Origin: Diadema setosum
Lineage: Eukaryota > Echinodermata > Echinoidea > Diadematoida > Diadematidae
NCBI GenBank assembly: GCA_033980235.1
Contig: CM067065.1
Location: 26,738,336 to 26,802,335 of the forward strand
Length of the DNA stretch: 64,000 bases
Reading direction: 5' to 3'
Shown here: in pieces, positions 42,844 through 55,694 of the stretch
Layout: each line of letters begins with the position of its first letter
Numbering within the stretch: the stretch's first letter is position 1
The notes under the pieces: model-generated
The model's input: only the letters and a program-made list of their open reading frames with translations
Told to the model about the DNA's origin: nothing
Database searches by the model: none
Made by a program: the position numbers and the translations under genes

Positions 42844-44218
42844 TTGTGTTCTGTTGAATTATAGATTTCCATTTTTATTTTAAAGTTTCATGTTATCAGT
42901 TGATTTTAATTGCACCGTATCCATTTCTTTTAAATTACTGTTGACCTTTCTTCAATGCAATTTCTATTGTTTATCCCCTGTATGGATGTGATATTTAGGG
43001 GGTGGCCAGATCTCAAGATTTCGTTTCATATCCAGGTCCAAATTTACATCTTTTTTTTTTCCATTCACACTTCCCCACGTCCGTAATAATTTGCTACAAT
43101 TGGCTCAACTGTATATCAATCCAAGAACAACTGAAGTAGGTATAATTTTGTGGTTGCCAATCCTGACCCGGATTCGAGATACACCGTTGTAGTCATATAT
43201 ATTCTACCCTAGCAGGGCAAAAGTCGTGTAGGATTAATTTGTCCATGTATGTACTTGAAAATTGAGTTATATGTGGTATTATCTAGTATAAGGGGAAAAA
43301 GTCCCATTTCGAGGTACATTAAATTTCCTTATTAAAACAGATAAGTAACTACAAAAGAATGTAAGCAACAACGAGAAAAAACAATCTGTCCATATTATGT
43401 ACGTGTTTCTCCTGTAAATTCTAGTTCCTTAACGTTGTTCATGGTGATGCCCATGCGAATCCGAATGAGTTTAACAACTAGTTTATTTTATTAACCCTAT
43501 ATTTGAGAAATCATGAAATTCCACGCTGATGGAATTAAATTGAATAAACAAGTTACATTTGTTCAATTCAGTTCAGTTCAGTTTTTATTTCTGCATTTCA
43601 AAATCAATACAAATAAACAAATCAACAAAATACTTACATAGTCATTTACACAGCTAATATTCGTAACGTTTGGATCTTAACATACATTTTCTTTTTTTTT
43701 TCAAGAACGAATATCATATATGAAAGGAAGCAATAGGAAATGATAAAAATGAAATGCAGGGGACCATCATCATAAGCTAAGCTTCACGAGGAAGATGGCC
43801 CCAGGTAAAGAGATACATAAAGAAAATCTTGCCACTCACTGAGTGGGGGGTAATTTGTGAATGTTGATCTCAGTGATTATTCAAATAAAGTCTGTCCTGA
43901 ATGATCCCATCGTATATAAGATCGAACTCAAACCTTTTGATATTGGGAGGGAAACCCTATCATTTTTGCTCTTACGATTGTCATCATCATAACCATTACT
44001 ACTGTTATTATTATTAGTATTCATCATCATCATCATCATCATCATCATTATTTTAGGTTGTTGTCATCATTGTCATTGTCATTATTATCTAGTAGGCACA
44101 GAGCAGCACAATCTCGACTGCAATCGACCGTAAATGATGAGCATACAATTCTGTCTTGCAAATTGTTCGCTGACTGATATTATTCATGGCTTTCGAATAA
44201 TACCCCAGTAGGAACTTT
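42844..44218. other. Gene-free AT-rich stretch with (TCA)n run
   Basis: A TCA microsatellite at about 44019-44048; nothing else recognised. Confidence 0.5.
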
Positions 44219-44679
44219 ATAAGGACAAGTCCACCTTCATAGACATGTGGATTGAGTAAATGCAACAATATTGTTAGAACACATCAGTGAGGGTTTGAGG
44301 ACAATTGGACAACTCGTTGAAAAGTTATGAATATTTGAAATTTCTGCTCAGTCACTGCTGGAGGAGAAGACTACTACAGCCTGTGATGTCATACGTGTAC
44401 AACGATATTATAAAGAAAACATAAAGAAAATTCAACATATTTTCATTTTTCTCTCATAATAAAAGAATGCTTGACTTGCCTCTTTCAGAAGGCAGCGGGA
44501 ATAATAATACCCTTAACCTACGTCAGCGACAAGTCAAGGAAGTGTGCACTTTTTCCACAAAATAGACATTTGTGAAATTCTCTTTATAAATTATATTCCT
44601 TATATCGTTGTACGCATGTGCCATCATACACTGCAGTAGTTTTCTTTCCAGCAGTGACTGCGCAGACTTTTTTAAAATT

Positions 44680-45858
44680 GAGTATCTGAAAATAAGAACG
44701 ACCCACGTCCATGAAAGGCCATTTCGAGTAAACTTAATGAAAAAAAAAGAATCATATATTTCTTATTTGTGACCGTGCACCTCAAAACGAACATAAAATC
44801 GCACACACTGATTTTGCGTGAGGACTGAAAATATGTAAAATGGGTCAACCTAGCCGAACTTGACTTTTTCATATTTTCTGAAAGAGCGGGTCTTCTTTTA
44901 CATTATGCTAAAATTTGGTATCATAAAACAGGCAGGAAAGTGTTTTTTTTAAGCAGTTTATCTCGAACATTTTTGGTAGAATAGTGTGATTAGGTGTGTC
45001 TTTAGAATCCCTTTTTCATTTCTGAAAAACCTTGTCCACACTCTTCACTTTCAACTCTAATAACTTTTGAAAGGATAGGACTACTGCCTTGAAAGTTGGC
45101 ATTAATTATGGACAGAATGTGTTAATGAGGCATGCTTAATTTCAGTTCAATTTAATAATCCCTTTATTGTTGTTACTCTGGTGGTTTGACTTCCTGTTTT
45201 TTGTCCCATTCATCGCACAGCCAGCACGGTTTCGTAAAGATTAAGCGCTTGAATAGACACTGTACTTCAGGGCCTCTTTTCTCAGTTCACACTTTCCCTG
45301 AGTTTGTGCTTTCTTTCCATTATTTAGATTAGGTTAGGAGAGTCCATTTGATTTGAGTTATACATCATTTTAAAGCTGAAAGTCTGCTCTTTCTGAATAT
45401 GGTCTTAACTAAAAATTCATGTCTGGCGACATTTTGTTTGTTTTGAGGTGCAGGGTCACATTTGACCAATAATATTCTATTTAACTGTGATGGGAAGGTA
45501 ACATTGCATATACAAATTGGAACGTATATCATCATGACAATTAACATTTATGTGGAGAGGCCATTTTGTTTGATGGACTTGGGTCGTTCTCTTTTTTAAT
45601 CATATGGACTTGGGCCGTTCTTTGAACCATATACAGGATAGGCTGATATATGAGATGAGAGAAGCGATGAGAGAGGGCGTTATAATATGAATGTAAAAAA
45701 GTCCTGGACTTGGGTCATTCTTACATTCATATAGGATTTCACTCATTCATTTCATGCACTTCCGGGGGTAATTAGGATTTATCGTTTATACACAAGATGA
45801 GTCCATGCATAAGCTACAATTTCCAAAAAAAAAAAATGGAATTTGGTCGTTCTTATAC
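44680..45858. mobile_element. GAGTATATG-family MITE, nested and inverse, right end decayed
   Basis: Starts GAGTATCTGAAAATAAGAAC after AATT (44676-44679). The far end keeps TTGGTCGTTCTTATA but then departs from the family, so its last bases were lost or changed. A GTGACC MITE sits inside at 44769-45459. Confidence 0.85.
44769..45459. mobile_element. GTGACC-family MITE, innermost of three
   Basis: 691 bp, GTGACCGTGCACCTCAAAAC to GAGGTGCAGGGTCAC, with target duplication ATTT (44765-44768, 45460-45463). Same orientation as 4639-5327. Confidence 0.93.
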
Positions 45859-45989
45859 TGTATTCCGGTCATCAACTCATAACTAGTGAATGGATTGTCA
45901 GATTTTACCCCAACTTTCACTGACGTTTTCTAATAATATTGCTGTATTCACTCATTCTAAATGTATTATGATGGTGAACTTGTCCTTTA

Positions 45990-48580
45990 ATGAATCTGTC
46001 CACCCATGAAACTAAAAGCTCTTGGATCTTTAACGATAAAATTATATGGGTGAGAAGAGGTTGACGAAGAAACGCCATGACAACACTTTCCTTGACATGG
46101 AATCCAAACAGAGGCAGGTTTTCATTAAGGTATCATTATCTACACTAAACACATATGTAGGAATTATTAAAGAGAATGCATAATTTTATCAATCCAGTGT
46201 AAATCTAACTGCACTAGTAAAGCTAATGAAACCAATTCATACATCGAAATATTCTTCAGGAGAAAGTGTCCTTTCATACGTACTTATTTAATGGTCACAA
46301 AAAGATAACACTGTGTTCAAAGCGATATAGATTTAAACAACATAATCTGTCGATGTATTTTCTATCGAATGCGTGCATAGTTATGGATTGGATAGCACTG
46401 CAAATTAATTATAACAGTAGTGTTGTTGAAATAACAATTGGTTGTATTGATTGCGCTTTGCTGTACATAAAAAAGTTAAGTGATGAAGACACAATGCTGT
46501 AATCGGTATATTTAACTTTTGTTTCCATATTTACAATACCAAACACAAACTTCAACCACGCAAATAGCCAAGAATATAAAAAAAAAAAAACACACACACA
46601 CTGTTTGACACCTATACGACAGAGTGGATTTTACAAAATATATCAGTATATACAGTCAAATACTGACACACAAGAGAAATAGATTTATGACAAAAAAAAA
46701 AACAACAACAAAGAAACACAATAATGAATTCTTGAATTTTTCGCGCATGACTGAGTTGTATGTCATCAGTTGGTTGTGTTCAACATGTTCATTATAGAAG
46801 TTTACGGCTATAATACCAACTTTACGTACAACGAATGTGTACAATGTAGCACATCGTGAGAGGATAATCATCGTATCCATAGTTGACGACATAGCCCATA
46901 AAGCTGGACCAAGGCAACAAAATGCACAAAAAGAGGATGAAACAAAAATATCCTAACCTTTCACATGACATAATGTACAGCGAAAAGGAGCTTTGTTGTT
47001 GTTGTTTTGTTTCCAAACATATACTCGGGTCTCAAGGTTTTGTGTTTGTTTTTTTGTTTTTATTGTGCATTTCGCAATAAATCGCAAGCACAGTTATATT
47101 TCACGTCATGTTAAATAAGTCTACTGTATCAAAATAAAAGCGGTGATTACATAATACACTACATAAGTCACTTATTGTTCGCTTTTTGCCATCTGTATCC
47201 AGCATACTGTGGGAATTCAAATGTACCACTATTACTGTAAACATAGGTTAATACAACTCATGACAGAGTATGGTGTAGCCATGATCAACGACATGTTGTT
47301 TATTCATAGAGGTTGATAGATTCATAAACACGTAAACTGGGTCTTCAAATGAAAATATGTTTTGTACAACATTTTCATTGCCTCTACAAATGTACATATT
47401 TCATCTAACATGTAGGTTAAATTTGAAAGCAATATCATATTCTACATAATATTTCAACTATTCGTTGTAATAAAAATCAGCGAGCTCGTTTCACCCCCTC
47501 GTATCAAGCAAACTCTGGGTATTCAACGCCAAAATGTCTATACTGTAAACATCAACAGATCAAATCACGTATTAAAACTTAATCATAAAACCATGATTAA
47601 ACTACACACTGTCTTAGAGGTTTAAGAAAACATTGCAGGTACAATCAGGTAAAGCACCCTAAGAAAGGAAAACTGCAATATGTGTTGCCTCACATTACAT
47701 CCTTTCTTTGACTAAACACACTTAGACTTCATTTGTCTAGAATATCTAGATTCAAATGTGCAGATCAGTGATAATGATTACATAACATAATTATATGCAT
47801 CCCAATAGTAATGCACAGCCATTACTACATCCGGTATGGGAGATGATAAAGGTAATATAGGCCGTACTATCTTTTTTTTTTTCTTTCTTATTGTTTGTTA
47901 GTTTGTTTTTGGATTGTTTGTCTGTTTGTTTTTGTGTTTTTACCCATCCCATTGTCATCAAATCTCCGAGTGGATGTATATAACAGTGTGTAAGCGATCA
48001 ATGTGGATGACAGGTCTGCGCAAACAGACATAAGAAAGGCAGCATTAGCTAGAAAATTAAAACACAAACATCTTGATTACATTTTTGCACGCATAAAGAC
48101 AGGGAATATGAATCTTACGTCTTGTTTTCAATACGTGCTTACAGTTCACCGATCCGCGATGTGAAACACACTGAGAAACCAGGCAATACATGACAAATAT
48201 ACATCCTTCACATCAAAATACTAAATGTTCGGTACAGTTCAAGGCACAGGCAACAACGTCATTATAAATTCACCTTCAGTATTATGGAAATTAAAAAAAA
48301 AACCCAAAGGAACGAGCATATATTCTGAAAGCAGCAATCATGCTGTGATTTGCAATCATGAAGAACTGTATATGTCCATAAGAGCTTCCAAGTCTACAAA
48401 TAATAGTAAGGTAATGTGTCATTTATTTTTTTTAGCATAATCATGACATGTTCAAGATGTACTAGCAGTATGATAAAAACATACACAAGCACACACACGC
48501 ACTCACAGAAACAAAGTTCGATGAAACAGCGCCACAAGATTCTCGATTTTTTTTTTTCCGCGTGAACACAATAGACATTG
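45990..48580. other. Long gene-free AT-rich stretch
   Basis: No domain-bearing ORF on either strand and no repeat family recognised from elsewhere in the window. T-runs and CA runs occur at about 46578-46600, 46691 and 47870. It could hold introns or regulatory DNA that sequence reading alone cannot show. Confidence 0.45.
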
Positions 48581-48584
48581 TCAT

Positions 48585-49200
48585 TTTGTGCGCATCATCG
48601 TCACGTTTTGTTCTTATTTTCTTCTTTTCTTTTCTTTTTTGTGGATAAATTTTGGCGAGCGAGCGCTGCGAGCGAGCCGAAAATTTTTGTATTTCAGCTT
48701 ACAAAACATTGAATTCTTGTCATTTTTTGCTTATTTAATCGTACAATCCTAATCAAGATAATAGTGACGGCCTTATAGTAACGATTTATACCAACCAACT
48801 GTGGACTTAAAAAAAAATACTCTAAATTGTACGAGCGAGTGAGCCGAAATTTGCATATTTCCTCGTCATCATTACGTTTTGTTCTTATCTTGCTCGATTT
48901 TTTGCGCCCCTCCCCCCCCCCCACCCCGTATGTTCGAAACCGTTGGCGCATTCTTTTGATCCAATTGGCGATCGCTTCAGAACGAAAGAAATTGCAGCCG
49001 CTGCTCCGTGGAAACATTTTGCTTGCTAAATATAAAATGACACACAATAGACATTGTCATTTTGTCCGCGTCATCATCACGTTCTTTATTTATATAAATT
49101 TTGGCGAGCGAACGCAGCGAGCGAGCGGAAACTTTTTGTATTTCAGCTGACAGAACATGGAATTCTTGTGTGAACACAATGAACATTGTCATTTTGTCAG
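48585..49200 (+). repeat. GCGAGCGAGC repeat, two to three diverged units
   Basis: ACACAATAGACATTGTCATT occurs at about 48567 and 49041, with a variant (ACACAATGAACATTGTCATT) at about 49175. TTTTGGCGAGCGAGCG... occurs at about 48651 and 49095, with a short form near 48832 (GAGCGAGTGAGCC). Each unit has CGTCACGTTTTGTTCTTATCTTG-like text. Dispersed non-coding repeat. Confidence 0.75.
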
Positions 49201-49239
49201 CGTCACCGTCATGTTTTGTTTTTATCTTGTTTGATTTGG

Positions 49240-49700
49240 TTTTCTGCCCCCCCCCCCCCCCCCACCACCATTCTTCCCCCTCCCCCTCTTTTCCGGGCGA
49301 TGTTTTTCTTTTTTTTTTTCTTCTTCTTCTTTTCCTTTTTCATTTTTCTTCTTCTTCGTTTGTTTATTTTTCTTTCTTTGTGTTTTTTTTTTCGTTGTTT
49401 GGCGCCCCCAAGGAGTGGCGCCCGGGGAATGTGCCCCCCCCCCCTTGTCCCCCTAGATACGCCACTTAGGACAATGACATCGGTCGGGAGGACTACGACA
49501 GAGGCTACCAATTTGTTTTTGTTCGGTTGTTGTTGTTTTTTTTGGCGTTGTTTTTTTATCTTTGTTTTTGTTTTTATGTTTGTTTTTGTTATTGTTGCTT
49601 GTGTTTGTGTTTGTGTTTGTGTTTGTGTTTTTGTTTTTGCTTTTGTTTTTGTTTTATCATTTGACATCTGCCCCTATCTGTCATCCGGCCAACACTTTAG
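49240..49700. repeat. Low-complexity C-run, CT and (GTTTTT)n tracts
   Basis: A C-run of about 18 (49245-49263), TTC-rich and T-rich sequence, then GTTTGT/GTTTTT tracts to 49655. The long ORFs on both strands here are composition artefacts. Confidence 0.85.
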
Positions 49701-49729
49701 TCTGACGAGGCAATAGAACCTGAGGCTAA

Positions 49730-49843
49730 AAATGAGCTTTGCTAACCAGCTGACCGAGGGCATGAACACTGTAGTTTATGCCGAGTTTGACATCATTTTC
49801 AAAATTGACCAAGCCAGGAACATGCTCTTTGACTACACGGTGT
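49730..49843 (+). pseudogene. Short ORF upstream of the protease relic
   Basis: 37 codons from a clean ATG (M-S-F-A-N-Q-L-T-E-G...) to a TAA just before the protease region. The sequence is protein-like (D-I-I-F-K-I-D-Q-A-R-N-M-L-F-D), probably a fragment of a neighbouring gene of the same virus-like element. No family recognised. Confidence 0.35.
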
Positions 49844-49850
49844 AACGACG

Positions 49851-50380
49851 ATGGACAGCGTGGACATACACTATGCATTACGTCATGACTGGAGGACTTG
49901 AGGGATATTGAAGGAGTCTACCCGTCTGATCTCTTACCGTCTGATTCCGTACCAAGACCATTGGCCTACGTGGTCAAATTGGACCCTGCCTCGCTGCCTG
50001 AAAGCCATTGGGTGGCTGTATACTTCAATGAAAGGGAAAATTGTGAATATTTCGATTCCTACGGCAACAACGTCCAGACGCGCAGCATCAAGGCGCTTAT
50101 GAGGAGGAATACCGTTGTCATGGAAACCTATAACCAGCACCGTAACTAGGGAAAATTGTCAACAGTTTGCGGACAATATGTCATTTATTGTCTCGCCAAT
50201 CCCTCTCGAGGAAACACTTTTGGACACATGATTTCTCATCTTAGTTCGGACACGCATTTCAACGAACACTATGTCAGAGACAGCAACTACTGTCGAGTGA
50301 ATAAGTCAGTACATGATAGCAGCATAGCGTTTAATCAGATTTTCTGGCCTTTACAATGCATCGATATTGGAGTCGTATGA
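49851..50380 (+). pseudogene. Adenain-type (Ulp1-fold) cysteine protease, broken
   Basis: Such proteases mature capsid proteins in adenoviruses and in Polinton/Maverick and related virus-like elements of animal genomes. The main frame (from about 49889) keeps the catalytic histidine in S-H-W-V-A-V-Y (about 50005-50025), the acidic residue in Y-F-D-S-Y-G (about 50047-50064) and the nucleophile in V-C-G-Q-Y (about 50165-50179), in the spacing expected of the family. The gene is broken twice: an ATG-started N-terminus at 49851 is in another frame and stops at 49899-49901, and a TAG lies in frame at 50147-50149. After that the frame is open to the stop ending at 50380. An AATAAA follows at 50398. 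No capsid, polymerase or integrase gene is visible nearby, so this is an isolated relic in repeat-rich DNA. Confidence 0.75.
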
Positions 50381-50397
50381 AGGACTCGATTTGCATT

Positions 50398-50403
50398 AAT
50401 AAA
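50398..50403 (+). terminator. Polyadenylation signal AATAAA after the protease relic
   Basis: AATAAA lies 18 bases after the stop, with a TG-rich stretch (TTGTTGTGTTTGTTGTG) next to it as in functional poly(A) sites. A second AATAAA lies near 50440. Plausible but unproven. Confidence 0.4.
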
Positions 50404-50696
50404 TACGGATTGTTGTGTTTGTTGTGATATGAAAATTTGAATAAAAGAGTAATTTGTACATAGAACGAACCTTGCGTCGTTGCCCTCCATTTCGTGCGTC
50501 TTGTTTAGAACATATCAAAATGTTGTCACATACAGACACACACACACATACATATACACTTACATGCCGACACACATACATACAATTCATGAGAAAGCAG
50601 CTTCGATCTGACGCACACAAAAATGTATGTATGTATGGATAATATATGTATACACATGAATATATCTACATAATGAATATACATAGGCCTATATAT

Positions 50697-51121
50697 AAAG
50701 AGTTTGTTTCCAAAAACCGAGGAGTCCATATTTGCCAAATAGAGATATTTGCGATTAAAGGTCAAGAAAAATAAAGGGAATAATAAGAAAATGTTTGCTT
50801 CTTTTGACCATAACTTCAAAAATACACCTATATTACAGTATGTAGTGACCAATATATCATTTAAAAGATATTGTTTTGTACTTTATGACAGAGACCGTAC
50901 TTCAAAATCTTGAGTCCATATTTGCCAAATAGAGATATTTGCGATTAAAGGTCAAGAAAAATAAAGAGAATACTGTCCCTTTTGACCATAACTTCAAAAA
51001 TATACCTATATATGTAGTGGTCAATATATCATTTAAAAGGTGTTATTTTGTACTTTATGACAGAGATCGTACTTCAAAATCTTCAAAAATGGACTTATCG
51101 GTTTTTGCAAACAAACCCTTC
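50697..51121. mobile_element. GAAGAG-family foldback with internal 187-bp duplication
   Basis: Ends AAAGAGTTTGTTTCCAAAAA and GGTTTTTGCAAACAAACCCTTC; target duplication ATAT (50693-50696, 51122-51125). The segment from GAGTCCATATTTGCCAAAT to CTTCAAAATCTT occurs twice (about 50724 and 50911). Confidence 0.88.
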
Positions 51122-51130
51122 ATATATGTA

Positions 51131-51175
<45 letters not shown>

Positions 51176-51178
51176 TAT

Positions 51179-51251
<73 letters not shown>

Positions 51252-51262
51252 TACATACACGC
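51131..51262. repeat. Compound (TC)n(TA)n(CA)n(TA)n microsatellite
   Basis: Successive TC, TA, CA and TA runs; ORFs on both strands are repeat artefacts. Confidence 0.95.
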
Positions 51263-51631
51263 ATGCACACACAGATATAATGCATAACAGTATGCCTCGG
51301 TCACCCAGAGATCAAATACAGAGAAGACGCGTAAAGTGAATGACAATAACGAACGATATGCTTTCAGTTCTGCACGGCATACTTTATTGATGAAATACAT
51401 TGGTCATACAATGAATATGTTGTTTCAGGAGATACGGAATACATTGACGGTTCGCTCAATTTATGAATTTCCTTACTCTCTTTCTCTCTCCTAATGATAC
51501 TTGTTTTGTTCTTCTTTATCCTCTAAACCATTGTCTGCTAAAACCATAAAGTCATAGCTATTTCCATACTCTTGTTCATTATATAACTGTAGTTACTATC
51601 ACATTTGTGTTTCTCGCTAGGGTTGTACACA
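51263..51631. other. Gene-free spacer
   Basis: Nothing recognised. Confidence 0.5.
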
Positions 51632-51998
51632 TTAAAGGCATAATTTACCATTTGCAGATGAAACAAAAACGAAACATTAGTGCTTTAAAATAGATCTAAA
51701 ATGTGAGTTAGGGATAGAAACAACCACTGTAAAAATTTGAATCCGTATAATCGATGTTAAGTATTGTTAAGTACACAAAATGTGAACAATAGTTATAATA
51801 AGAATGCTTCCAGACTAAACCGTATACAGTTATGGTTTATTGAGAAGCATGCTGATATCTCCCCATATTTTATGCTTTATTGCAAAAATTTTATATGGTA
51901 GGGTGTTTTGTGATACAACAGACCTACACATATGCATCAAATGTGATATCTTGAACATTTTTGAAATCACTGCTCCCAAAGGTAAACTGGACCTTTAA
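51632..51998. mobile_element. TTAA-AGG MITE family, copy 2
   Basis: 367 bp, from TTAAAGGCATAATTTACC to GGTAAACTGGACCTTTAA. Reverse complement of 8390-8771. The outer TTAA fits a TTAA target. Non-coding. Confidence 0.8.
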
Positions 51999-53740
51999 TA
52001 ATGTATTGTACAAAAAAAAATAACTGTTGCATTTGTCCTTTAGCAGCTTACAACCATCCAAGAACTGATCGATATTTACGCGACGTTCAAACGGTCTATT
52101 TTGGACCATTAATTTTGTCCCACTGTACTGGAAAAGTATCGGGAGCTGCTAAAGTCGGGACTGACATGTTTTAGGAACAATGTCCACCTTTCGAAAAGTT
52201 TATTATTATCGACGGCCTGGCTGACTCTATAAGCTCCCTAATTATTTGTTTTGAATGTCCCAACAGAACAAAATCACCAAAAGGCATGTGAAAAATCACC
52301 AAAAATCATCAAAAGTCGGCAAATTTCGAAAAGTGTAGTTATGGTTTTAATTTCAACTGTTCAAGACAAACGGACTCATGACCGATCATGCCAACATTAA
52401 ATCAATATATAACGCATCATTGAACCAAATATGCTGCATGATTGCATTGCGCGAGTCTAGGTGCAATTTTCAGAACACTTCGTCGTCAAATACACTAATT
52501 AATACTAAACGCGTATGATGTATATGGATAATACTCAGTACGTGAGCGTGTATGTGTTAAGTGACAAAAGGCGCACATAAGTGATGTTTCCACATAAAAT
52601 TGCAATGTCGTAAAATGGGGGAAATTTCGTTTCCATTAATTCTGATTATTTTTCAATGGTCTTGAAATCAACAAAAATTACCAAAAATTACCAAATATTG
52701 ATTTGGTTACCAGCCTAACATTTTGTCACCAAGGGTTCCAAAAATCACCAAATTTCACCCTTTCTGGTACCGAAAACACCACCTGGCAACACTGATTCTA
52801 TCCCGTCTTGAAAAAAAAATATTAAAAAAAAAAATAAATTAAAAAGAGGGCAGAATAGATATTTCATACCTTTAACATTTCATAAACGAAGCGAAAAGGA
52901 GCAACGTTGGGTCTCGTTCTCTTATTTTTCCAAGGACGAATGATATAATTATGATACTCGCAATTTCACGTTTCGACAGTACAAGGAATTGTTTTGATTC
53001 ACGCAGTAAGGACGAAGGCTTCCACTTCACATCGATCCAGTTTACTGTATTATATCAACACACGCTGATAGCATTATAACTGTACATATTTAATTTTAGT
53101 TTTCATTGTCATAGGTAACCTTCTTTTTCATTCTTACCAAGAAATTTGTTTTTTCATGTATGAACAGATAGAACTACTACTGTTATATATCACGCTTTAC
53201 ACAACAAGCCAGCCATTACTATGGTCAACGCCACGGTCTAGTATAATACAAATTCGCAATCGCACGAAACCTGAAATTTGAAAATTTGAAAAAAAAAAAA
53301 AAACAACAACCCAGCACTCTATTTACATACAAAGGATATCAGTAAGTGGCATATCGATGTGCATATTTCAATTATTTCTCTCATAAGAAAAATCATTGAG
53401 TTTCTTTCCTGTCCTTGCAAAGGAATGTGTTCGTATTCATTGCCCGGTTTATGATATAGTTGTGCACGCCCGATAAACTTGAAATGTAAATAAAACGATG
53501 TGTTTCGTACATTTTCGTTGCTTCGGCACACGATAAACACTCGATTTACCTAGGATATGTTGACAATCAGAAGTGCCACATACAGTAGATTTGTACTTAC
53601 TTCACTTCCTCGTTTATACGTGAAAAATTAACAAAAATCAGCTTCAATAAGCAATCAGCAATCAAACTGTACGTCTTCAGAGCTATGGACTACTAATGTA
53701 AAAATCAATTACACATTATAACAGATTTATTCTTTTTATT
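51999..53740. other. Gene-free stretch with AAAATCACCAAA words
   Basis: AAAATCACCAAA or AAATTACCAAA occurs several times at about 52270-52310 and 52670-52760. Otherwise AT-rich with no recognised gene. Confidence 0.5.
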
Positions 53741-54305
53741 TTGTGCTTGATTATCAACAAGGCCTCCAGCAATATTATGATAATTGTTCTCTACAATCAG
53801 GCAAAAGTTTTAAAGCAAGGGAGACTCCACTATGTTTAGTGTATCCTTTTATTGCCCGTGCACACCTGTCCGTACTTCACTTTTTGTATCAATCAGAACA
53901 TGTCCAAGCCTTAGTGAATTAAAATTTATACGTGAGTGATGATGATATCAGATGATATCACTGATAATATTATTTATATTATCTGTCAAACTGCAACACA
54001 TTTTTTTTTCTACAGTCTCATTTCGACGTTGTCTATCAACTGCGATATTGAAATAGCAGGCCTACTACGGTTTTTGTTGTACTTTAATAGTATAAGTTCA
54101 GCTCATTTCAGTTCAGTTTGAAATGTATTTCTTTTTTCAGGGTGAAATGATACATAAACATAACTCTCACTTTCTTCATTGACAAAATGAATGCATGTGA
54201 ATTTATACAAAGAAAACAATTTTCAAAAACTTAGAGTGAGGATACATTACAATAGCTGGTAGAATAACAAAAGTGAAATAATTGTCAATATGCATTGTGT
54301 TTTTG

Positions 54306-54954
54306 GTAATTTCTGGTGAAGGGCAGAATCTGAAAGAACAGACTCTAAGCTTTCAAATGATGTATAACTCAATTCAAATGGATTCTCATAACCGGTATCA
54401 ATATTGGAAAGAAAGCGCACACTTTGGAAAAAATTTGAAGTGAGAAAAGAGGTTGTGAAGTACAGGGTCTATTCAAGTGCCCAATCTTTACTAAGCCGTG
54501 CTGCCGGTGCCATGAATGGGACAAAAAACTTGATGTAAACTATTGTAGCAACAACAATGAAGTGATTATTAGATTAAGCTGAAATTGACCATGCTAAATT
54601 AACATATTCTGTTCATAATAAATCTCAACTTTCAAAGCAGTAGCATCATATTTTCAAAAGTTATTAGAGTTGAAAGTAAAGAGTGTGCAAAGGATTTTCA
54701 AGAAATTAAAAGGGACCTCAAATAAAAACCTGATCACGCTGTTTTACCAAAAAGGGGTTGTAGAAAAATTGCTCAAAACCCACTTTCACATTCAATTTAT
54801 GATCCCAAACTTAGGGATAACGTAGAAAAAGAATAGCTCTTACAGAAAATATGAAAAACTCAAGATTGACTCGGTTGACCTTTTTCACCTTTTATGAGTC
54901 CTCACATAAAATCAAGTGGTGCGACTTTTTGTTTGTTTTGTGATGCACGGTCAC
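54306..54954. mobile_element. GTGACC-family MITE, old subfamily, left end lost
   Basis: Right end GTGATGCACGGTCAC. The left side begins abruptly within the family at about AATTTCTGGTGAA, so roughly 40 bp including the terminal repeat are missing. Its interior (AAAAGGGACCTC) matches the older copy at 1467-2062 better than the young copies. Confidence 0.85.
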
Positions 54955-55447
54955 ATATGTATATCCTACGCCCATTAATATATTCTACGGCACGCAACAG
55001 ATAACAAAAACCGTAACGGTCATATTTCAATAGTCTACAGCCCTTCAGAAATATACGAGGAATTCACGTTCAGTGTAAATGGACATTTATTTACAAATAC
55101 GATGCACACGTCCTAAAAGCAAGACATTGTCAATTGCATTCAAAAGAATGGCAGATGTTCATGTGGCTTTCAAACTGAATGCACGGTAAGAGATTGTGTC
55201 AGTCACACGTGAGAACAGGTCTTCATACATAGAGAAGGGAGTGCACCAAGGGTAAACCAACACAGAAAAAAAACGCACTTTGCATAACATAAAAACAAAC
55301 ACTAAATTTCCCTTTGCTGGCATCAGAGAACAGTGCCATTTTACTTATGTCTACTATTATTTACGTACAGCATATCATACAAACTGCTTGACGTCTGACT
55401 GCAGGCAACATTACTTTTTACTACTACATGTATGCAATAGAAAATAT

Positions 55448-55694
55448 GAAGAGTTTGTTTGCAAAAACCGATGAGTCCATTTTTTAAGATTGTGAAGTAC
55501 GGTCTCTGTCATAAAATACAAAATAATACCTTTTAAATGATATATTGGTTACTACATATAAAGGTATATTTTTGAAGTTATGGTCAAAAGAAGGAAAGAA
55601 ATTCTTATTGTTATCTCTATTTTTCTTGACCTTTAATCGCAAATATCTCCTTTAGACAAATACGGACTTATCGATTTTTGCAAACAGACTGTCC
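55448..55694. mobile_element. GAAGAG-family foldback MITE
   Basis: 247 bp, GAAGAGTTTGTTTGCAAAAA to TTTTTGCAAACAGACTGTCC; target duplication ATAT (55444-55447, 55695-55698). Confidence 0.9.

Larger units (their letters stand above)
44219..45989. mobile_element. TAAAGGACAAG foldback element containing two nested MITEs
   Basis: Left end AAGGACAAGTCCACCTTCAT, right end GATGGTGAACTTGTCCTTTA. Its middle is split by a GAGTATATG MITE (44680), which is itself split by a GTGACC MITE (44769). Without insertions the element would be about 590 bp, similar to 19335-19910. Confidence 0.85.

Noticed and set aside
49101..49716. ORFs of 122-176 codons on both strands
   Set aside because: They are made of C-runs, T-runs and GTTTTT repeats; both strands are open, as expected from low complexity.
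49690..49730. CTGACGAG resembling a hammerhead ribozyme core
   Set aside because: No matching GAAA core and no closing stems at the required spacing.
51095..51400. ORFs spelling Y-I-Y-I and T-H-T-H
   Set aside because: Translation of TA and CA microsatellites.
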